From Conoideocrella luteorostrata (lineage: Eukaryota > Ascomycota > Sordariomycetes > Hypocreales > Clavicipitaceae), in assembly GCA_032433595.1 (NCBI GenBank), contig JASWJB010000213.1, positions 1-64,000 of the forward strand: 64,000 bases of DNA, written 5' to 3'. The position numbers and the translations under genes were made by a program. Each line of letters starts with the position of its first letter. Within the stretch, counting starts at the first letter, position 1. Under the pieces are notes generated by a model that was not told the origin of the DNA, did not search any database, and worked only from the letters and a program-made list of their open reading frames with translations. Positions 1 to 12,824 of this stretch are shown one piece after another.

Positions 1-324
1 CGCTTATTTTAGATTCGGAGAGATTTGGTGAATTGATATCCCCCCTCCCCCCCCCCCCCCCAAAAAAAAAACACACAAGGAAAAGGGACCTTTATCCCTA
101 TTTCTGCCAATAGAGATATAAGACTTCCGCATCATCTTCTAGGTCTCCTCCTTAACATAAGATTGACAAAAAGGGTTTTTCTTTGCCCTCAAGTCCCCCC
201 ATTCGCCGCCGTGAAATTCGCTTCCATGACATGCTATGGCTCTTTTAAGAAATCAAAAAAAAAAAAAAAAGCGACATATGGCTATTTACGTTTGGCTCTC
301 GTTGTCCTGCAACGTCACCAAAAT
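1..324. other. Non-coding left edge with homopolymer tracts
   Basis: This stretch lies downstream of the secreted Ser/Thr-rich gene and carries no supportable gene. It contains a C-rich tract at 40-61 (one T interruption) followed directly by an A-run, and another A-run near 255-270. It probably holds the 3' UTR of the neighbouring minus-strand gene; nothing else is recognisable. Confidence 0.6.
40..61. repeat. Poly-C tract
   Basis: About 22 nt of cytosine with one T, immediately followed by about nine A. A second pure C run of 13 nt is at 37996-38008. Such tracts are prone to length error in sequencing and to slippage in vivo. Confidence 0.85.
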
Positions 325-1335
325 CTAGCGACGGAGGCGAGCGAAGCCAGAAGGCTTAGCGTGGCCGCTGGAGTGGGTGCCGTTGCCGCTAGGATAAGGG
401 ACAACGGTGACTGTGGCCTGGAGGGTCGTGGTCTGGTCGGGACAGTCAGAGGAGACCTTGGACTTGTCACTACCCTTGTTGTTGTTGCCGCTATTGGATG
501 ACTTGTCGCTGGTAGGAGGCTGAGTAACAGCGGGCTTCTCGTTACCGGCGTTGGTGGCAGCTGGGCCGCCGACGGTGACGTAGACAGTAGAGGCAGGGGC
601 AGTAACAGTCTCCTTGACTGTGACGGTAGAGGCAGCACATTCACCTGCACCGCTGCTGTTGACGATCTGCTTGTTGTCAACCGGGCCGGTAGGCTTAGTT
701 CTGGAGACGGTAACAGTTCGAGTAACCTTGGTGGTAGCGGTTTTGGTTGTCGTAGACTCGGTTGACGCAACAGGAGCAGCCGTGGCCTCGGTGCAAGGAA
801 CAGTGACAGTCTTCTGGACAGTAGCACGGACGACGCTGGTGGCTACAGAGGCGGTAGAGCCAGTTCCGAGGGTCACAGTCATAGTCTTCTCTGTGACAAC
901 GTCGGTGACCTTGGTGGTCATGCTAGGCTTGGCAGACGATCCATTAATCGGAACAGTAGGGTTAATCGCCTGGGAAATGGTAGTAGCAGCCTGAGTAGTG
1001 CCAGTGAGACCACCGGTAGAGGCCTTGGCAATGATTGATGATGAAACCTTGCCAGCTTCAGTCACAGGGCAGACAGTCGTGCTCAAGACAATGGTCTCGG
1101 TGACAACCATGGTGGTCTTCTGGTTCTCGGGCAAAGTAGCAATAGCAGTAGGGTGTGCCGGGCAGTTAGTGACGGTAGGAGCACAGCTGGTAACAGTGTG
1201 AATCTGAGTCGTCTTGATGGTCAAAGTAGTCATATTCTCGGTACCGTTGCCGCGAGGGAAGTGCAGATGACGTCCAGGTTGGTAAGCAGAGGCCACGGCG
1301 GCCAACATGCCGAGAGCAGTAACAGATGTCTTCAT
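325..1335 (-). CDS. Secreted serine/threonine-rich extracellular protein
   Basis: A single-exon gene encodes 336 aa. Residues 1-17 form a typical signal peptide (basic start, hydrophobic core, AVASA cleavage context). The mature part is dominated by Thr, Ser, Val and Ala in repeated TVTV/TTKVT-like runs, with only four early cysteines (SCAPTVTNCP, then VCPVTE) plus a few later ones, a composition typical of heavily O-mannosylated fungal wall or extracellular proteins. Several N-glycosylation sequons are present near the N-terminus. The C-terminus ends in a basic stretch (GFARLRR) and lacks a hydrophobic tail, so I see no GPI signal; this differs from many wall proteins of this style. The ATG at 1335 is the only sensible start because the signal peptide begins there. 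The function is inferred as structural or adhesive at the cell surface; no catalytic domain is visible. Confidence 0.85.
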   Translation of the reverse strand: MKTSVTALGMLAAVASAYQPGRHLHFPRGNGTENMTTLTIKTTQIHTVTSCAPTVTNCPAHPTAIATLPENQKTTMVVTETIVLSTTVCPVTEAGKVSSSIIAKASTGGLTGTTQAATTISQAINPTVPINGSSAKPSMTTKVTDVVTEKTMTVTLGTGSTASVATSVVRATVQKTVTVPCTEATAAPVASTESTTTKTATTKVTRTVTVSRTKPTGPVDNKQIVNSSGAGECAASTVTVKETVTAPASTVYVTVGGPAATNAGNEKPAVTQPPTSDKSSNSGNNNKGSDKSKVSSDCPDQTTTLQATVTVVPYPSGNGTHSSGHAKPSGFARLRR

Positions 1336-4300
1336 TTTGTCGGTTGTGTAAAGAGGTTGATCTTTGGACGTTCGTTACTTCTTCGTTTGCAAATGGAAAC
1401 GATATGACTCTTGATACTCCGATAGTAGATATTTCCTTCTCACTCAGTCGGATAATAATCTTGGTTGGTGTTGATAACAGTAACAGGCAAAGAGCGAAAG
1501 TCGATTCCGCGTCGGACAAAAAAAGTGGTAGCTTAGCTTGCTCACTTGATAGAAAGAATGAAAGTAGGAAAACGGTCGGTATTCAGTGAGACGTAGCGCT
1601 GCTTGACGTCGTAAAATCGATATAAGCTGTGATAGCAATGGACGGCGATGAGGAACACGCCAAAAGGGAATGTGATAATGCAGTTAAGAGGTAACTGGAG
1701 GAAGAAAAAGAGTGTGTGCAAGAGAGAGGGTGAGAGAGAAAGAGAGAAAGAACGCAAGATTTTTGAAGCGAATGAAGGTATTGATGAAGGCCGAGAAAGG
1801 AGAGGGGGGGGGGCGGAGTGTGGCCGCAAGGACCGAATTTGCAGTTCATTACATGCGCCAATGGAGCAAACACGAAAGTAACGGATCAGTCTACATCCCC
1901 GTCCATGTCGATGGTGGGTGGGGGGTGAATTGAGTGTGAGGTGACACCCAGCACCGTATTATCCCATCCCATGCATGGGGCCAAAACGAGACCAAGGACC
2001 GGGGGCACAAGGAACTGGGGCCACAGAGAGAGACAACAAAAAGAATCTGACAAACGAGCACTCTCTCAACTCTTACGTCGCAGGCGGCTCCACCAAACGT
2101 AGGCTCAAAGCCAAGGCCATGGACAAATTGAAGGCACACAGCCACTCTCGAGATGACACAAAGGTCGATCAAGGAACACGCCTGTGCCCAATTCATAACG
2201 AACCCAGGATGAGTACTCCGTAATCTGGCAGACATGGGACCCGCGCAACACTCTCAAAATCCACTCGAAATGTGCGGAGTATTGTTGCTGTATTCTATTG
2301 CATGCTATTGTATGGCCAGGCAGTTCACCTATCGTACTGTATCTATCCCAAGTAGTAAATTTCCGTGACGTAAGTCATACTAGTACGATAGGACGGCGTT
2401 CTATCCCGAATCATCCGCATTATTCGAACGTCCCAGCTGATGAAAATGGCGGGGTGTCGTGTTGGCCGGACAAGCAAGGGTAAACGAAGCACGCGGATAT
2501 CTGCCTGTAGGTGGTATGTGTGCATGTCCACGTATAATATGATGATAGGGAGTCCCTATCGAATAGAGCGCCCCCTCAACGGGAGGTGCGTTAAGGAGTC
2601 GAGTCAGCACAGGCGACCGGTCAATCCCGTTGGACAGTGCCCATTATTCCCGTTGAAATTGTAGGACCGGGCTGCTTCACGTCGAAAAGCATCCCAGATT
2701 GCCAGACTGCCAGGCTGGTTGACTGGCATCGAACACATTGTTGATCAGAGAGGCAGCCTGACGCGCCGACTGGACGAAAGACATCTGATCCCGCTTGCCG
2801 TATTGGTCTGTGTTCCTTCCTCCACCGACGATTTTAGCTCAGGGGAAGGACCCATGGCGCTAAAATGCAGGTACCAACGAGAGGACAACTCTGAGACCAG
2901 CTCTGGTCCAATCATTCCTCCAAAGATGGGCAAGAGACTCAACCGTCTCCACCCCACGGCGCCATCCCGAGCCAGAAGACACGATCTCTTTCAAAATCCA
3001 TTCTACAGACGCCCCCTCCAAGCCTCTCGAAGACTCCGAGAGATATACCCCCCTGCTGTCCCAAGACTCAAGGCTAGGATGTTGCTGGATCCAGCGTATT
3101 GCGTGCAGTACGGAGTAGTTATTAAGTAATTTACAGCGTATGACGACGCTCATCCATGTGCTAATGCGTCCAGTACAGTATGCAGGCATGGTACGGAGTA
3201 CATTGCATTGTAGTATACGGCATGTCGGTGTCGGAACTACACTGCCGTCAGACTTTGCATCGGTGAACGTTCGCAATCGCAATCATATACGTGCTACGTA
3301 CGACACAAGTTCTCTATGGCCCGGACCCTTGGAAAAGAGTTAATTGGGTATTTGCGATATGAAAGAGCTGCATCGTGGTACAGTCCATTTTTCGCAATTT
3401 CTTCAGGCGGGAGCTTGGACAAGAATGGAGATCAGGCTGCGCTCGAAACCAACCCACCGCTTTTTACGCGCTATAGTACGTATTCCCACAGAGTAAATAA
3501 CTTTGTTCTCTGTTGACGATTGTACTAGTCCAGCAGCATCATTTGAGGCTCACACGGAAGAAGCAAATCCTCTCTCGCCGAAAGACGCTTTGAGGACGAT
3601 GATATCATTTTGCAGAACCTGGGCTGCCTCCTAATTGACGTCCCTTGCAGCGGTAGTTAGTATATCTGAACTAAGTGTTGCCTGTGAGATTTCAGACCGT
3701 ACGGAGACAGAATGGTTGACTGGCTTTAATTTCAATGGTACAGTCATACCTCATGTCGAAAACTGCTAGAACCAGTTATTACACGTCATGCGACTTTGCC
3801 CTGGCTACCCAATGTTATGATGCCGTTTGGCATGCTGGGCAGCCAATATTTCAGGGTGAAAGCTTGCTGGCACCTGCGTTCCTGCAATCGGTAAGCAAAC
3901 CCCGTTTCTTGGAATGTACTCCGTTTCTTCCAGTCTCACCGCCAACCCGCCGAGACGACCAATTCTGAAGATCTATGTACTCAGTAGTCTGTAGAGTACG
4001 TACGACAAAAACATTGTCATAGTGGCAGGGGGGCTAAACAGAAAGTTGATTGAGACGTAGACAACCCGCCATACACACTCAGGATGGCGCATTGCTTGGA
4101 AAAGCTCGTCGGATTGCCAACCCCGGATAGTTTTCTAAGTGTCCAGTGCGCGCCAACCATTGGATGGACACCGACTGAGCCAGATGCCAGTGGACGCCTG
4201 GTCTTGGTGCAGCAGCCGCCCTGTGCCACCTCCCTCGGCCCCCCAAACCTTCTCAAGACCCACCTCAGCTGCCAGGGACCACACAGCCTAATCCTAATCC

Positions 4301-5641
4301 AGCCACCACAAATTGTTTCCCTGAAATGCTGAAACCGCCATTGACTGAGTGTCCGGCAGGGCAACAGCAGCATCGACACACTTGACTTTTCTCTTGCACC
4401 ACTTGACCACGCAGACACACCAAGCTTTCGCTTCGCATGGCTGGATCCTCGCCCCACCATCCTGCATCTTACCGCGCATACTACAACATTCCCTCATCCT
4501 AGCAACACAACCAGACGCTCACAAGCCACTCATTAATTTGCTGCGTACGTAGGTTAGGGTTCGAAACACTTCAATCCACACGCACCAGCAACTGGCGCAC
4601 CCGGTTTGCCAGTCCCAACCTTCTACTTCATTCAACCGTCTGTTCCGCCGCCCGCAACTCACCGAGTCCCATAAAAAAAGAGGTTTCACGTCCCTGAAAA
4701 GTCTAAGAGACCCTTGCTTCTAACTAGATTAACCGCTCTACGGTCCCTGCGTGAGAACGAGATCAAAGACTGAGTCCAAGCCTCGGTGAGCCTTCAATCC
4801 TACCAACCTACCTCATTCGTCTCGTCTTGCCAAGGCACGAAAATTAGCAATTAGCTCAACCATTCTGTCGCAACTTATGTTCGTCCGATTTGTGGGGGCT
4901 TTTTTCTTCTCAGTTATTTGCTTTTCTGGTTGTACCTTGATAGGCTTGGTTAATCATACTGGTCTCATTACGTACTACGACGGTCTGCATAGCATAGTTG
5001 CTATTTAATATATAATGTACGAGCATAGGGTGGTTATATCCGCAATGGGTTGCTGTGTTCCCGGATGTAAATTCCGTTTTTAATTGATTATTGCAAGATT
5101 AATTTAATATATTCAACCGAGTTGCTGATACCAGCAAGGCGCAGATGCTGGCTGGTAACATAAAAATCACACCAGAAAATTCATATATCCGATATGGATT
5201 GGCATAAATCATGCTCCCTTCTTTCCATCTTTCTTTTTTTAGCCATCCGATTTCTGATTTCTTACAGTCAGCCAACATGGCCTATTAACGTATCCCCCGC
5301 CTCAAGAGCATTGAATTCCGCGGATCATGGTCCTTGCAAAAACCCCTGTGTCGGATCCAGATCGGTTTATTTTGTGGGTGGCATGAAAGATCTGCTGATA
5401 CATCACGTATAAGCTAGGGGAGTGCATAATGAACACGGGGTGGAGAACCGATATACTTTTTATTCCATCATGCCGCCGTCTGATGTTTCATGAGATCATG
5501 AGCCCACATCACCTTAAAAAAAATCCCCAATCTGGTACTCTTGTCACTTCATCCATTGTGACTCATGCCACCCTGAAGCATCTTCCCCCCTCCCGCAAGG
5601 GAAGGGAAAAAGTCAAGAAAAAGAAAAAAATTTCAATTGCC
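1336..5641. other. 4.3-kb intergenic region, no supportable gene
   Basis: The region includes the promoter side of the secreted-protein gene (1336-2000, purine-rich near 1690-1810) and the 3' side of the RTP1-like gene. Short ORFs exist on both strands, but none shows a recognisable domain, sensible splice structure or persuasive composition. Half copies of the palindromic TACGGAGTA motif occur at 2211-2223, 3109-3117, 3192-3201 and 3917-3925. A pyrimidine-rich, leader-like stretch lies at about 4340-4850; a 21-codon ATG ORF begins at about 4438 within it, without other support. Confidence 0.6.
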
Positions 5642-8466
5642 TCATTCCACCTCTTCGATTCTGGGGCGCGATTTACCTGATGCTTGGCTCATGCTTCCTC
5701 CTGGGTTCACACTGAGTCCTGCGAGGCGCGCCAGACCTACTGTCGTATCATCTTGCTGGGGTAGCAAACTGCCGAGTTGCCAATTTTTCAGACTCTCAGC
5801 AACGTCCCGGGCATGCCGTTGTACGAGACCGTCATTATCCGTGTCTGCAACATAGCTTAGGGTTCGTTGTATGACTTCGCGGCTGGAGTCTGTTAACCCG
5901 AACCCGAGCGAACGGCCAGCCTCTCTAGCCTCATTTAATGCATGTACGAAGCCGAGAATAACCAAGATGGCTGCACGACGGAGAATGCTGTACTCCATGT
6001 CCCTCTCTAAAGTGAGGACGTTGATGCACAGATCAACTGCATTTGACACAAGATCGGGCCCCATACCGGTTATGTTAGTTTCCAGCGCGGCTCCAAATAT
6101 GGACAGTGCAGATGCTCGCATGCGAACATCTTCGCTGCCACGTTTGCTCTCCCAACCTTGTACGATCTGTGCTAGTATTTCGTTGTCTGCTCTGTCTGCC
6201 TCTGTCATCTGCACATCCTCGTCAAGGCCATCGTTATCGTCATCAACATCATTGTTAAGTGCTGCTTTGTCTTTCCTCAGCTTAGCCAGCTTGTCCTCAC
6301 GAGCTTGTTTAGCCATGGTTTTCGGTCGGTAACCACGTCGACCAGCAATTGAAAGTAACGATTCCCCTGTCTGCTCGGCCACGGCCCCTGCAAAGGTTTG
6401 GCCAAGCCGTTCTATGACCTGTATTATGGCCTCTCCAAAACGTAACCGAATATCAGTCGTAGAGTGTTCCTGGGTATCTAGATAGTTGTCCAAAAGCTCT
6501 TGGATGGTTGACTTGGGGTGTTTATTTGCCAGCTGAGTGAACAACTTAATCACTCTCAAGTTAATGTAATCCTCATTGTCTTTGAGAAGATTTGACATCA
6601 AGACTGTGACAGCGGAGATGTCGAGGATGGAGCTCTCGGCCAAAACCAAGTTTGAAAGCATATTGAGTCCTTCTGACACGACTGGAGGCGGATTGCCTCC
6701 GTCTCCAGTGATATAATTCATGGCCAAATTGTAGGTCCTCCTGTCTTCAATCTGCTGAGCCGAATGAGCAGAAGGTAGTTCATTGCTAGATGTCTCTACT
6801 TCGTCTTGGTACTTGAGAAGCAGTGCTAAATTTCGAGCCGTGCCTGATACCTCATCATTGCCGGAATTTCCTATTCTGTCAAGCGACTCTTCAATTATAT
6901 GCAGATCTTGAGGCTGGATGTCTGATCTTTGGAAGGTGGTGGAAGTTACAACTAGGTTGAGCAGACTTAGCACAACTGAGACGACGTCATTTCCAAGAGG
7001 CGCTCTCTCGTCTCCTCTCAGAACCTGGCAAATGATACCCAGGAGTTGGTCAAAATGGCTGACCAGTGTTTCTGGAACCAATTCCATTAATTTTTGCAGA
7101 ACAGATACTTCAGCTAGCTCTTGAACCGCAGGGCTAGTAGTCTTGTCACTAGTAGTCGTTCTGATCTCAGGCTGACTTTGTTTTCCCATTGATATAGTCC
7201 ACCGCCGTAGGAGAGCCAGAAATATGTCCGAAATTTCTTCAATTGAGCACGAATTCGCGATCAGCTTCACCAATTTCTCAGCTCTAGGCTCTATCTCTAC
7301 TAGGCTGATTCCAGTGCTCGAGTGAGGTGAAGTAACAACATCGATGCCCAATCCATCGACTAGCTGATATTGCCAAGAGCTATCCGAGGTTTCTGCGCAA
7401 CCTCTGCAGAGAATATTTTGAATGATAGGATCGATGTTTTCCAGTTTCCCAAATAGTGTCAAGTAGGTGTGAAGCAGCTTTTCCGCCGGCGTGCAATATC
7501 TCTCGGCTACAACCTCTGGTGGTTTGGAAAGCGCAGCAAGTGCCCAGAGTTGCAAAATGACCGGCTTCAGCACTCGTTTGCAGAGTCCAGGGGAAGGGTT
7601 GGAAAATATCAGCACCTTTAGTCGCCTGAGTGCTGCTGCAAGCTGGTGTCTGTTGGAGAGAACCTTGTCTCGACTCAAATCGATGATTTCGTCGGTCTGT
7701 TCGCCCTCTATTTCATGGCTTGAATTTTGAGCATTATCGAGTGATGGGTTAATTTGCTCAATGAGTGGCTGCACAAAGACATTCCATCCTGGTGCTCCTG
7801 CGTTGTGTATATCAGCATATCTGCCACATCGAGAGTAATGAACCGAATATCCTCACCTGATGCGCCAATTTGCTTTCTGCCTAGTATTCCAAATCCAACT
7901 ATCTGTGCTGCAGTCTTCGCCAAATCTTGACCAGCATCCCCGTCGAATAGACTGAAGAGTTGAGGCGAAATACCGCCGTACCATTCTTCCGGGCTGAGGG
8001 TAGCGGGCACCGTAGATAGAAGTCTGGTGGCAACTGCTACTGCCTCATGAGTAATGCTTGCGCCGCTTTTCTGTGGTTGTTGCGCATCTGCTGCAGACGG
8101 GTGGCTGCTGGGGTGGACGGAAAAGACGAACTCCAGAGTTCCGCGAACACCATCAGGCCTCAAGGGCAACAGGGTAAGTGATTGCAATAATGGTTTTCTC
8201 AGCCATATTGGTAGCACGTCGGGCTTGATCAGGGAGTTCAGGATTGGGAGAAGGATCCAGGCTTCGGTTCTGCGATCCTGTTAGGGACATGATCAAGGGT
8301 TTTAGAATTCGAATCGTGCATACCTCGTGATGAGTTCATCATATGCCTTTAGTTCCGGTTTCCGGTCTTCAAGACTTTTTGATGGATCGTATGCTCTCTT
8401 TGTTGCCTCTAAAAATTCTTCTATTATCTTGGTTCGTGCACTCGGGATATGAGATGATTCGGCCAT
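5642..8466 (-). CDS. RTP1: RTP1/TANGO6-type HEAT-repeat protein
   Basis: Three exons (8324-8466, 7857-8269, 5642-7797) joined over introns of 54 and 59 nt give 903 aa, near the size of yeast Rtp1. The protein is all-helical, HEAT/ARM-like. A segment at about residues 550-640 (conserved NYITGDGG...LLKDNEDYINL) resembles the RTP1_C1 region, and about 758-873 (RMRASALSIFGAALETN...) resembles RTP1_C2; an acidic stretch (NNDVDDDNDGLDEDVQ) separates them. In yeast, Rtp1 helps assembly and nuclear import of RNA polymerase II; the metazoan relative is TANGO6. The start at 8466 is chosen because the first exon then reads MAESSHIP and splices in frame at ITR/TEAWILLPILNSL; the second junction reads GASG/APGWNVF. 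The ORF is open across all joints, which supports both introns. The family assignment is from remembered motif similarity, not from a search. Confidence 0.82.
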
Positions 8467-9010
8467 CTGTTTTTGGCGATTGATGAAAAGCTATTTGGCA
8501 CATGTAGCCCATCCGGCCGTAAAGATTATCAATCATTGCCAACCTTTGCACCAGTCACGTACTGTGCGAGGACCTGAACCAAATCGGAATACACACTGTA
8601 TACATGGCAGTCACCTGTTTTCGCGACGCGTAACGCTAGTCAAACGATGCTCTACGCGGGTTCTGGCCTGTTTTTATTCACCTTCATCCAGTCTCAACTA
8701 CAGTTACTCCATCTTTCGCTTTCTATCATCCTCTCGATAGCTGTCCACCACATAGCTTACTTTTCCTCTCTACATTTCGAGATTCTCCTTTGCGTCTGAT
8801 TATAAATATTCTCGAGTCGCAACTGCTTCGCAACGCCTTCCTCACAGTTTCCCGATCCTCATTTTCCGCAAGGAATGTCTATAGCAGACCCCCCTCCAAG
8901 GCTCGTGAAACCATGACATGCCGCTCTCGAGACTGTATCAGAAACTCGTTGAATGCGGTAGCTGGACTTGTCATGTGTATTGCGCTGTTGGTAACCAGAC
9001 GGCATACGAC

Positions 9011-9223
9011 CTAGATGGGGGAATGAGCTTCGGAACTTAACCCTAAGAAAAAAATTGGTTCTAGTATTGCGTCAAATTGCTTGATTTGTCTTCTAAGCTT
9101 GCGAATGACTTGAAATTCGCCATTCGCTGAAAAGTGGGAAGGTTGATCTAGGGTCTTCAATGGCCGACTGACGAGGAAAGCTGTCCAGTCACCCTCTGAT
9201 GGTGCGTGAGAGAAGGATGCCAT
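9011..9223 (-). other. Doubtful small ORF, 70 codons
   Basis: The ORF starts at an ATG and is charged and helix-prone (RKLRRQIKQFDAIL). The frame is closed just upstream by a TGA, and no obvious splice partner was found. It may be a relic, a lineage-specific small gene, or chance. Confidence 0.2.
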
Positions 9224-10748
9224 GGCCTCGAATGGACACCATTTGGGTGAAAAACCTCAGATTTGAGGTGTCGTCGGCTCGTCTACTGGAACTAAAATGC
9301 TGGCCGCCTGTGGGCGGTTCTAAAGATGCTGTCAAACTGCTCGAAACAACACTTTGTGATATGCGAAAAGCACTTGCCCGAACACCACGAACTCATAGAC
9401 CAACATTATGAGTAGGGCTGAGGATTGGTTGCACACTGTCAATTGCTGCATTTCAAACAAGCCACCTTGAAAGCTGCCTCGTCGGAATCACTGGCAACGA
9501 CTGCAAGTGTAGCGAGGAGCTCCTAGGCACAAACGGAAATGCTCCACTGATGCAATATTCCGCCGGTTCTTCTTGCTCTCGGATCTCAAGATGTTATCTC
9601 AGGTTGTTTCCCTTCACGATTCGCACTTGGAACCATAGCTCGGGTAATTCCTAGCTTATGCGATGCGTGCATCGAGCCTGGCCAGGCGCATTAACTTCCC
9701 GCTGCAGCCGCATCGATGGAAGACGCCAGTCATTCGTTACAGGGCCTCACAGTCCTTAACAGTTACCTCGGAACCCCTGCCGAAAGGTAGACGACCGAGA
9801 TGATAGCGTGGTTTTTATGGATGTCTTTTGTCCACGCGTTGAAGCCCTTCTTACTCGTGCTTTAACGGCACATGATGAAGAGGATACAAAAACTAGTCCT
9901 TGTTGACAGCGAAGAACATACAAAAGGAGTACTCGTTTTGTTGGCGTCGAAATTTTGGTTTGCTATGACAGCCCGAAAGTTAGCAAGAGGAAAAAGAGTT
10001 CGAATACCAATTGCCCCGCCCCATCATTTCAGCTTGTTTGCAAATTGCTGGCCCTGGGAAACAGCGCTGGGACCCATCTAGAGTTGGAGTCAAAGTTTCG
10101 TGCTTGTCTAGCGCTGTCGAACTCCAGATATTTCTTACGAGTAGCAGAGATTGCATTGGTGTCAGTCGGAACTCGAAAATTTGGTTCAAGAGGGCAGGCC
10201 ACATGCAAACAGGTAGCCCTAGTTGTCCTCGTACCAGCAATGGCGGGAGGACAACCCCCCAGCAGCGAGGGGATAAGTCTACCCTCTCTGAGCTTAATGG
10301 AAATAAGAGGCTAACAAGCGTCAGCAGGTTTCAAAGTAAATAGTCAAACTCCGGCTCCGAATTCCGTGACTATGGGTAATCCAGCACACACCGAGTTGTC
10401 TCTTGGAATTGAGGATTGTGACTTCTGTGTAGTCTGCATTAGAACGTGGCCAACTAATTTATTAACAACTGTAGAACAGGTTGAGCAGTGAGTAAGTGTT
10501 CATTGTTATTAGAATGAAGGCGCGGCTCACGTACTCTCTGTACCACTTGACCCCACCACCCATGATATCAGATTGATTGATGCGACTTGCAATTGAGTCG
10601 CGTATCCAGCGAACAAATAACTTGGATGCAGCTCACAGCCATGACATGGCCCAATGGCACGGCTTTGCCCTATTGCTCTCGGTGGCTGTCCGAGAGTCAC
10701 GCAACCTGATTTCCTTGATTGACAGCTATTAACTAGTAATTTTCATTG

Positions 10749-10767
10749 CGGAGTACTCCGTACTCCG
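10749..10767. repeat. Compound TACGGAGTA-type palindrome
   Basis: The sequence CGGAGTACTCCGTACTCCG combines one almost full palindrome and an extra half site. It belongs to the dispersed intergenic motif family described in the findings. Confidence 0.7.
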
Positions 10768-11125
10768 CAGAAACTTGATTTTGCAGCCCAGGTGCCATGT
10801 CAGCGGCTGCGCCGGCACCACAGAACCACCCGATTTGGCTATGTGGCTTGCTCCAGCTTGCTCCATCCTGGTCCAGAGCTGTCCGTGAGCCCAGCGACCC
10901 AGGTTCAATCCCCCCTGCAGAGTGATGTCACCACGCTGCAGGAACAAAACACGGCATATGGTACCAAAATGTCCGAAGTCCTGTTGAACCAAGTAGTATT
11001 TGTACAACGATCGCGTCGTCACATTCCGCGTGAAGACACGGTCACGCCATCGCAATATAGTAGAAGGCCATCTCTTTGAAGCGCATTTTTCCGGCTGGCA
11101 TCAATCAACGTCATCAACCATCACC

Positions 11126-12824
11126 ATGAAGGCCATCCTTTTGCTTGTCGGCTGTAGCGCCTTGGGGTGGTCGATTCCCGCCCAGCCGCCTGTCCCAGAA
11201 CAAACTGTCTACGTCCCTAACGCTGTTGATGAGAAAGCTCTGGCTCCGACCCCAACGGCAGCTCTGGCCTTGAAGGAACGTGGGCTGGGCGACGACATCA
11301 AAAGCGTGGCCAGTGGTGTTGAGAGCAAACTTTCCGGGTTTGTCGAATCTGGCATCCTCAATTTTCCTAACGGGTTTCCAACCGGCACGGCTGTGGAAAA
11401 GTCACTCGGAGTGTCGAGCAAAGACTTGGATGCGCAGCCGACCCAGGTTATGAATTTGCCGTGAGTGGAGGCTGCATTCGAAAGACTTCCCTAGTTCATT
11501 CGCTCTGTGGAGATGCTGACTGAGTTGATTTTTGACGAAAAGTTCGTATGGAAATTGGACCAACAACGGTTGGAGCCTTCGAATCCACGGCAACGTGTAC
11601 AAGCTCCCAAATGTATCTCAGAGCAAGATTGATGATCTCGCCAACGTCTTCTTGGTCGGAACGAGCGTGAAAGATCTAAGTGAGACAGAACAAGCCCAAG
11701 CTCGCAATGTGACGCGGTCCATCTTTGTTGTTCAGCAGGGCAACAAGAATGTCACCATGAACCTGGTAAACAATGCCGCGGTGCGCTCAAATGCGACTGG
11801 TGGCGCCGTCAATGCTGTAAGGATCACTTGAATGCGGGAAACGCTTCGCATAACACCATGGCTCCAAACTAACAGCATTGGTGTGTAGAAAGGCGGCAGT
11901 CAGACTATCCATATGCCTTACAATACGACCGTCGAGGGCGACTATGATGCATTCGTCCAGCTTCAAAATACCACGGGACCTGACGGCGGACACATGACAG
12001 CAGGAAATGAGACGTCTCAAATCCAAACCCTCAATGTCTACACTGAAGGGGCCAACTCTGGGAATGCCACAGCATACCTTGTGCCTCCGACGGGTGTGAC
12101 AGTTATATCTGACATTGACGATATTCTCCGGATAACAAAAATATACCAACCGAAAGAAGGCATTCTCAATACGTTTGCTCGACCATTCACTCCATGGATG
12201 AACATGCCTGAAATTTATGCCAATTGGTCTGCATCCATTCAGAACATGCACTTTCACTATCTTACGACAACCCCTGAACAGGCAACGAGAAATTATATGG
12301 ATTTTATTTACAAAACGTACCCTCTTGGATCGTTTGACACGAGACCGCTAAACTTCTCGGACGTCAAAGCAACGTTGAAAATCCGTCGTTTCCTGCTAGA
12401 TAAGATCTTTCAAACATTCCCCAAGCGCAAGTTCATTCTTGTAGCCGACACTAGCAATTCCGATGTAATGACGGCCTATCCCGCCTTGTATCACGATTAT
12501 CCCGGCCAAGTAGCATGTATTCTTTTACGAAACACCAGCTCCACAGATCCCGAGGACAAGTTCCCCTACAACACATCGGGATTCAAGGGGATTCCGCAGG
12601 AAAATTACATGTTCTTCAAGGTTCCAAATGACTTGACACGTCTTGACGTCTCAAATGGACATTGCCTGAACGGTACGATACCTCAGAATGTGACTTTTGG
12701 TCAACAAGGCCTACCCTTGGGCCTCGGAGATAAGGGCAGCTCTGCCGGTCAAATCGGAGCTCCAGATGCCGCGGTTATGCTTATTCCACTGATAGCGGCT
12801 GTAATTTCGACGAAGTTATTTTGA
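11126..12824 (+). CDS. Secreted APP1-like DUF2183 phosphatidate phosphatase homologue
   Basis: Three exons (11126-11460, 11543-11816, 11889-12824; introns 82 and 72 nt) encode 514 aa. Residues 1-16 or so are a signal peptide (KAILLLVGCSALGWS). At least ten NxS/T sequons are present, and the last 20 residues are hydrophobic (AVMLIPLIAAVISTKLF) behind a small-residue stretch, consistent with GPI attachment. The diagnostic motif VISDIDDILRITKIY begins the DUF2183 domain at about residue 275: D278-I-D280-D-I282 corresponds to the DXDX(T/V) catalytic motif of yeast App1, a Mg-dependent phosphatidate phosphatase. The fifth position is Ile instead of Thr/Val, so activity cannot be taken for granted. 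Later family-type segments (FHYLTTTPEQ, LDKIFQTFPKRKFILVADTSNSD) are present. Yeast App1 is cytosolic and actin-patch linked; this version is predicted to be secreted or surface-anchored, so its substrate may be extracellular. Junctions read NLP/SYGNW and VNA/KGGSQ in frame. Confidence 0.85.

Larger units (their letters stand above)
8467..11125. other. 2.7-kb intergenic region
   Basis: It separates the RTP1-like gene from the secreted DUF2183 gene. A 70-codon minus-strand ATG ORF at 9011-9223 has protein-like composition (hydrophilic, helical) but no match I recognise. A compound palindrome (CGGAGTACTCCGTACTCCG) lies at 10749-10767, within about 400 bp upstream of the DUF2183 gene. No other gene is supportable. 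Confidence 0.55.

Noticed and set aside
315..1201. Long ORFs on both strands over the secreted-protein gene
   Set aside because: They are frame shadows of the Thr/Ser-rich repeats; only the minus-strand frame with signal peptide is sensible.
4552..4563. GGTTAGGGTT as a telomerase RNA template or telomere scar
   Set aside because: Ten matching bases to TTAGGG repeats are expected about once per window of this size by chance; a similar 9-mer occurs near 9039, and no telomerase RNA structure could be seen.
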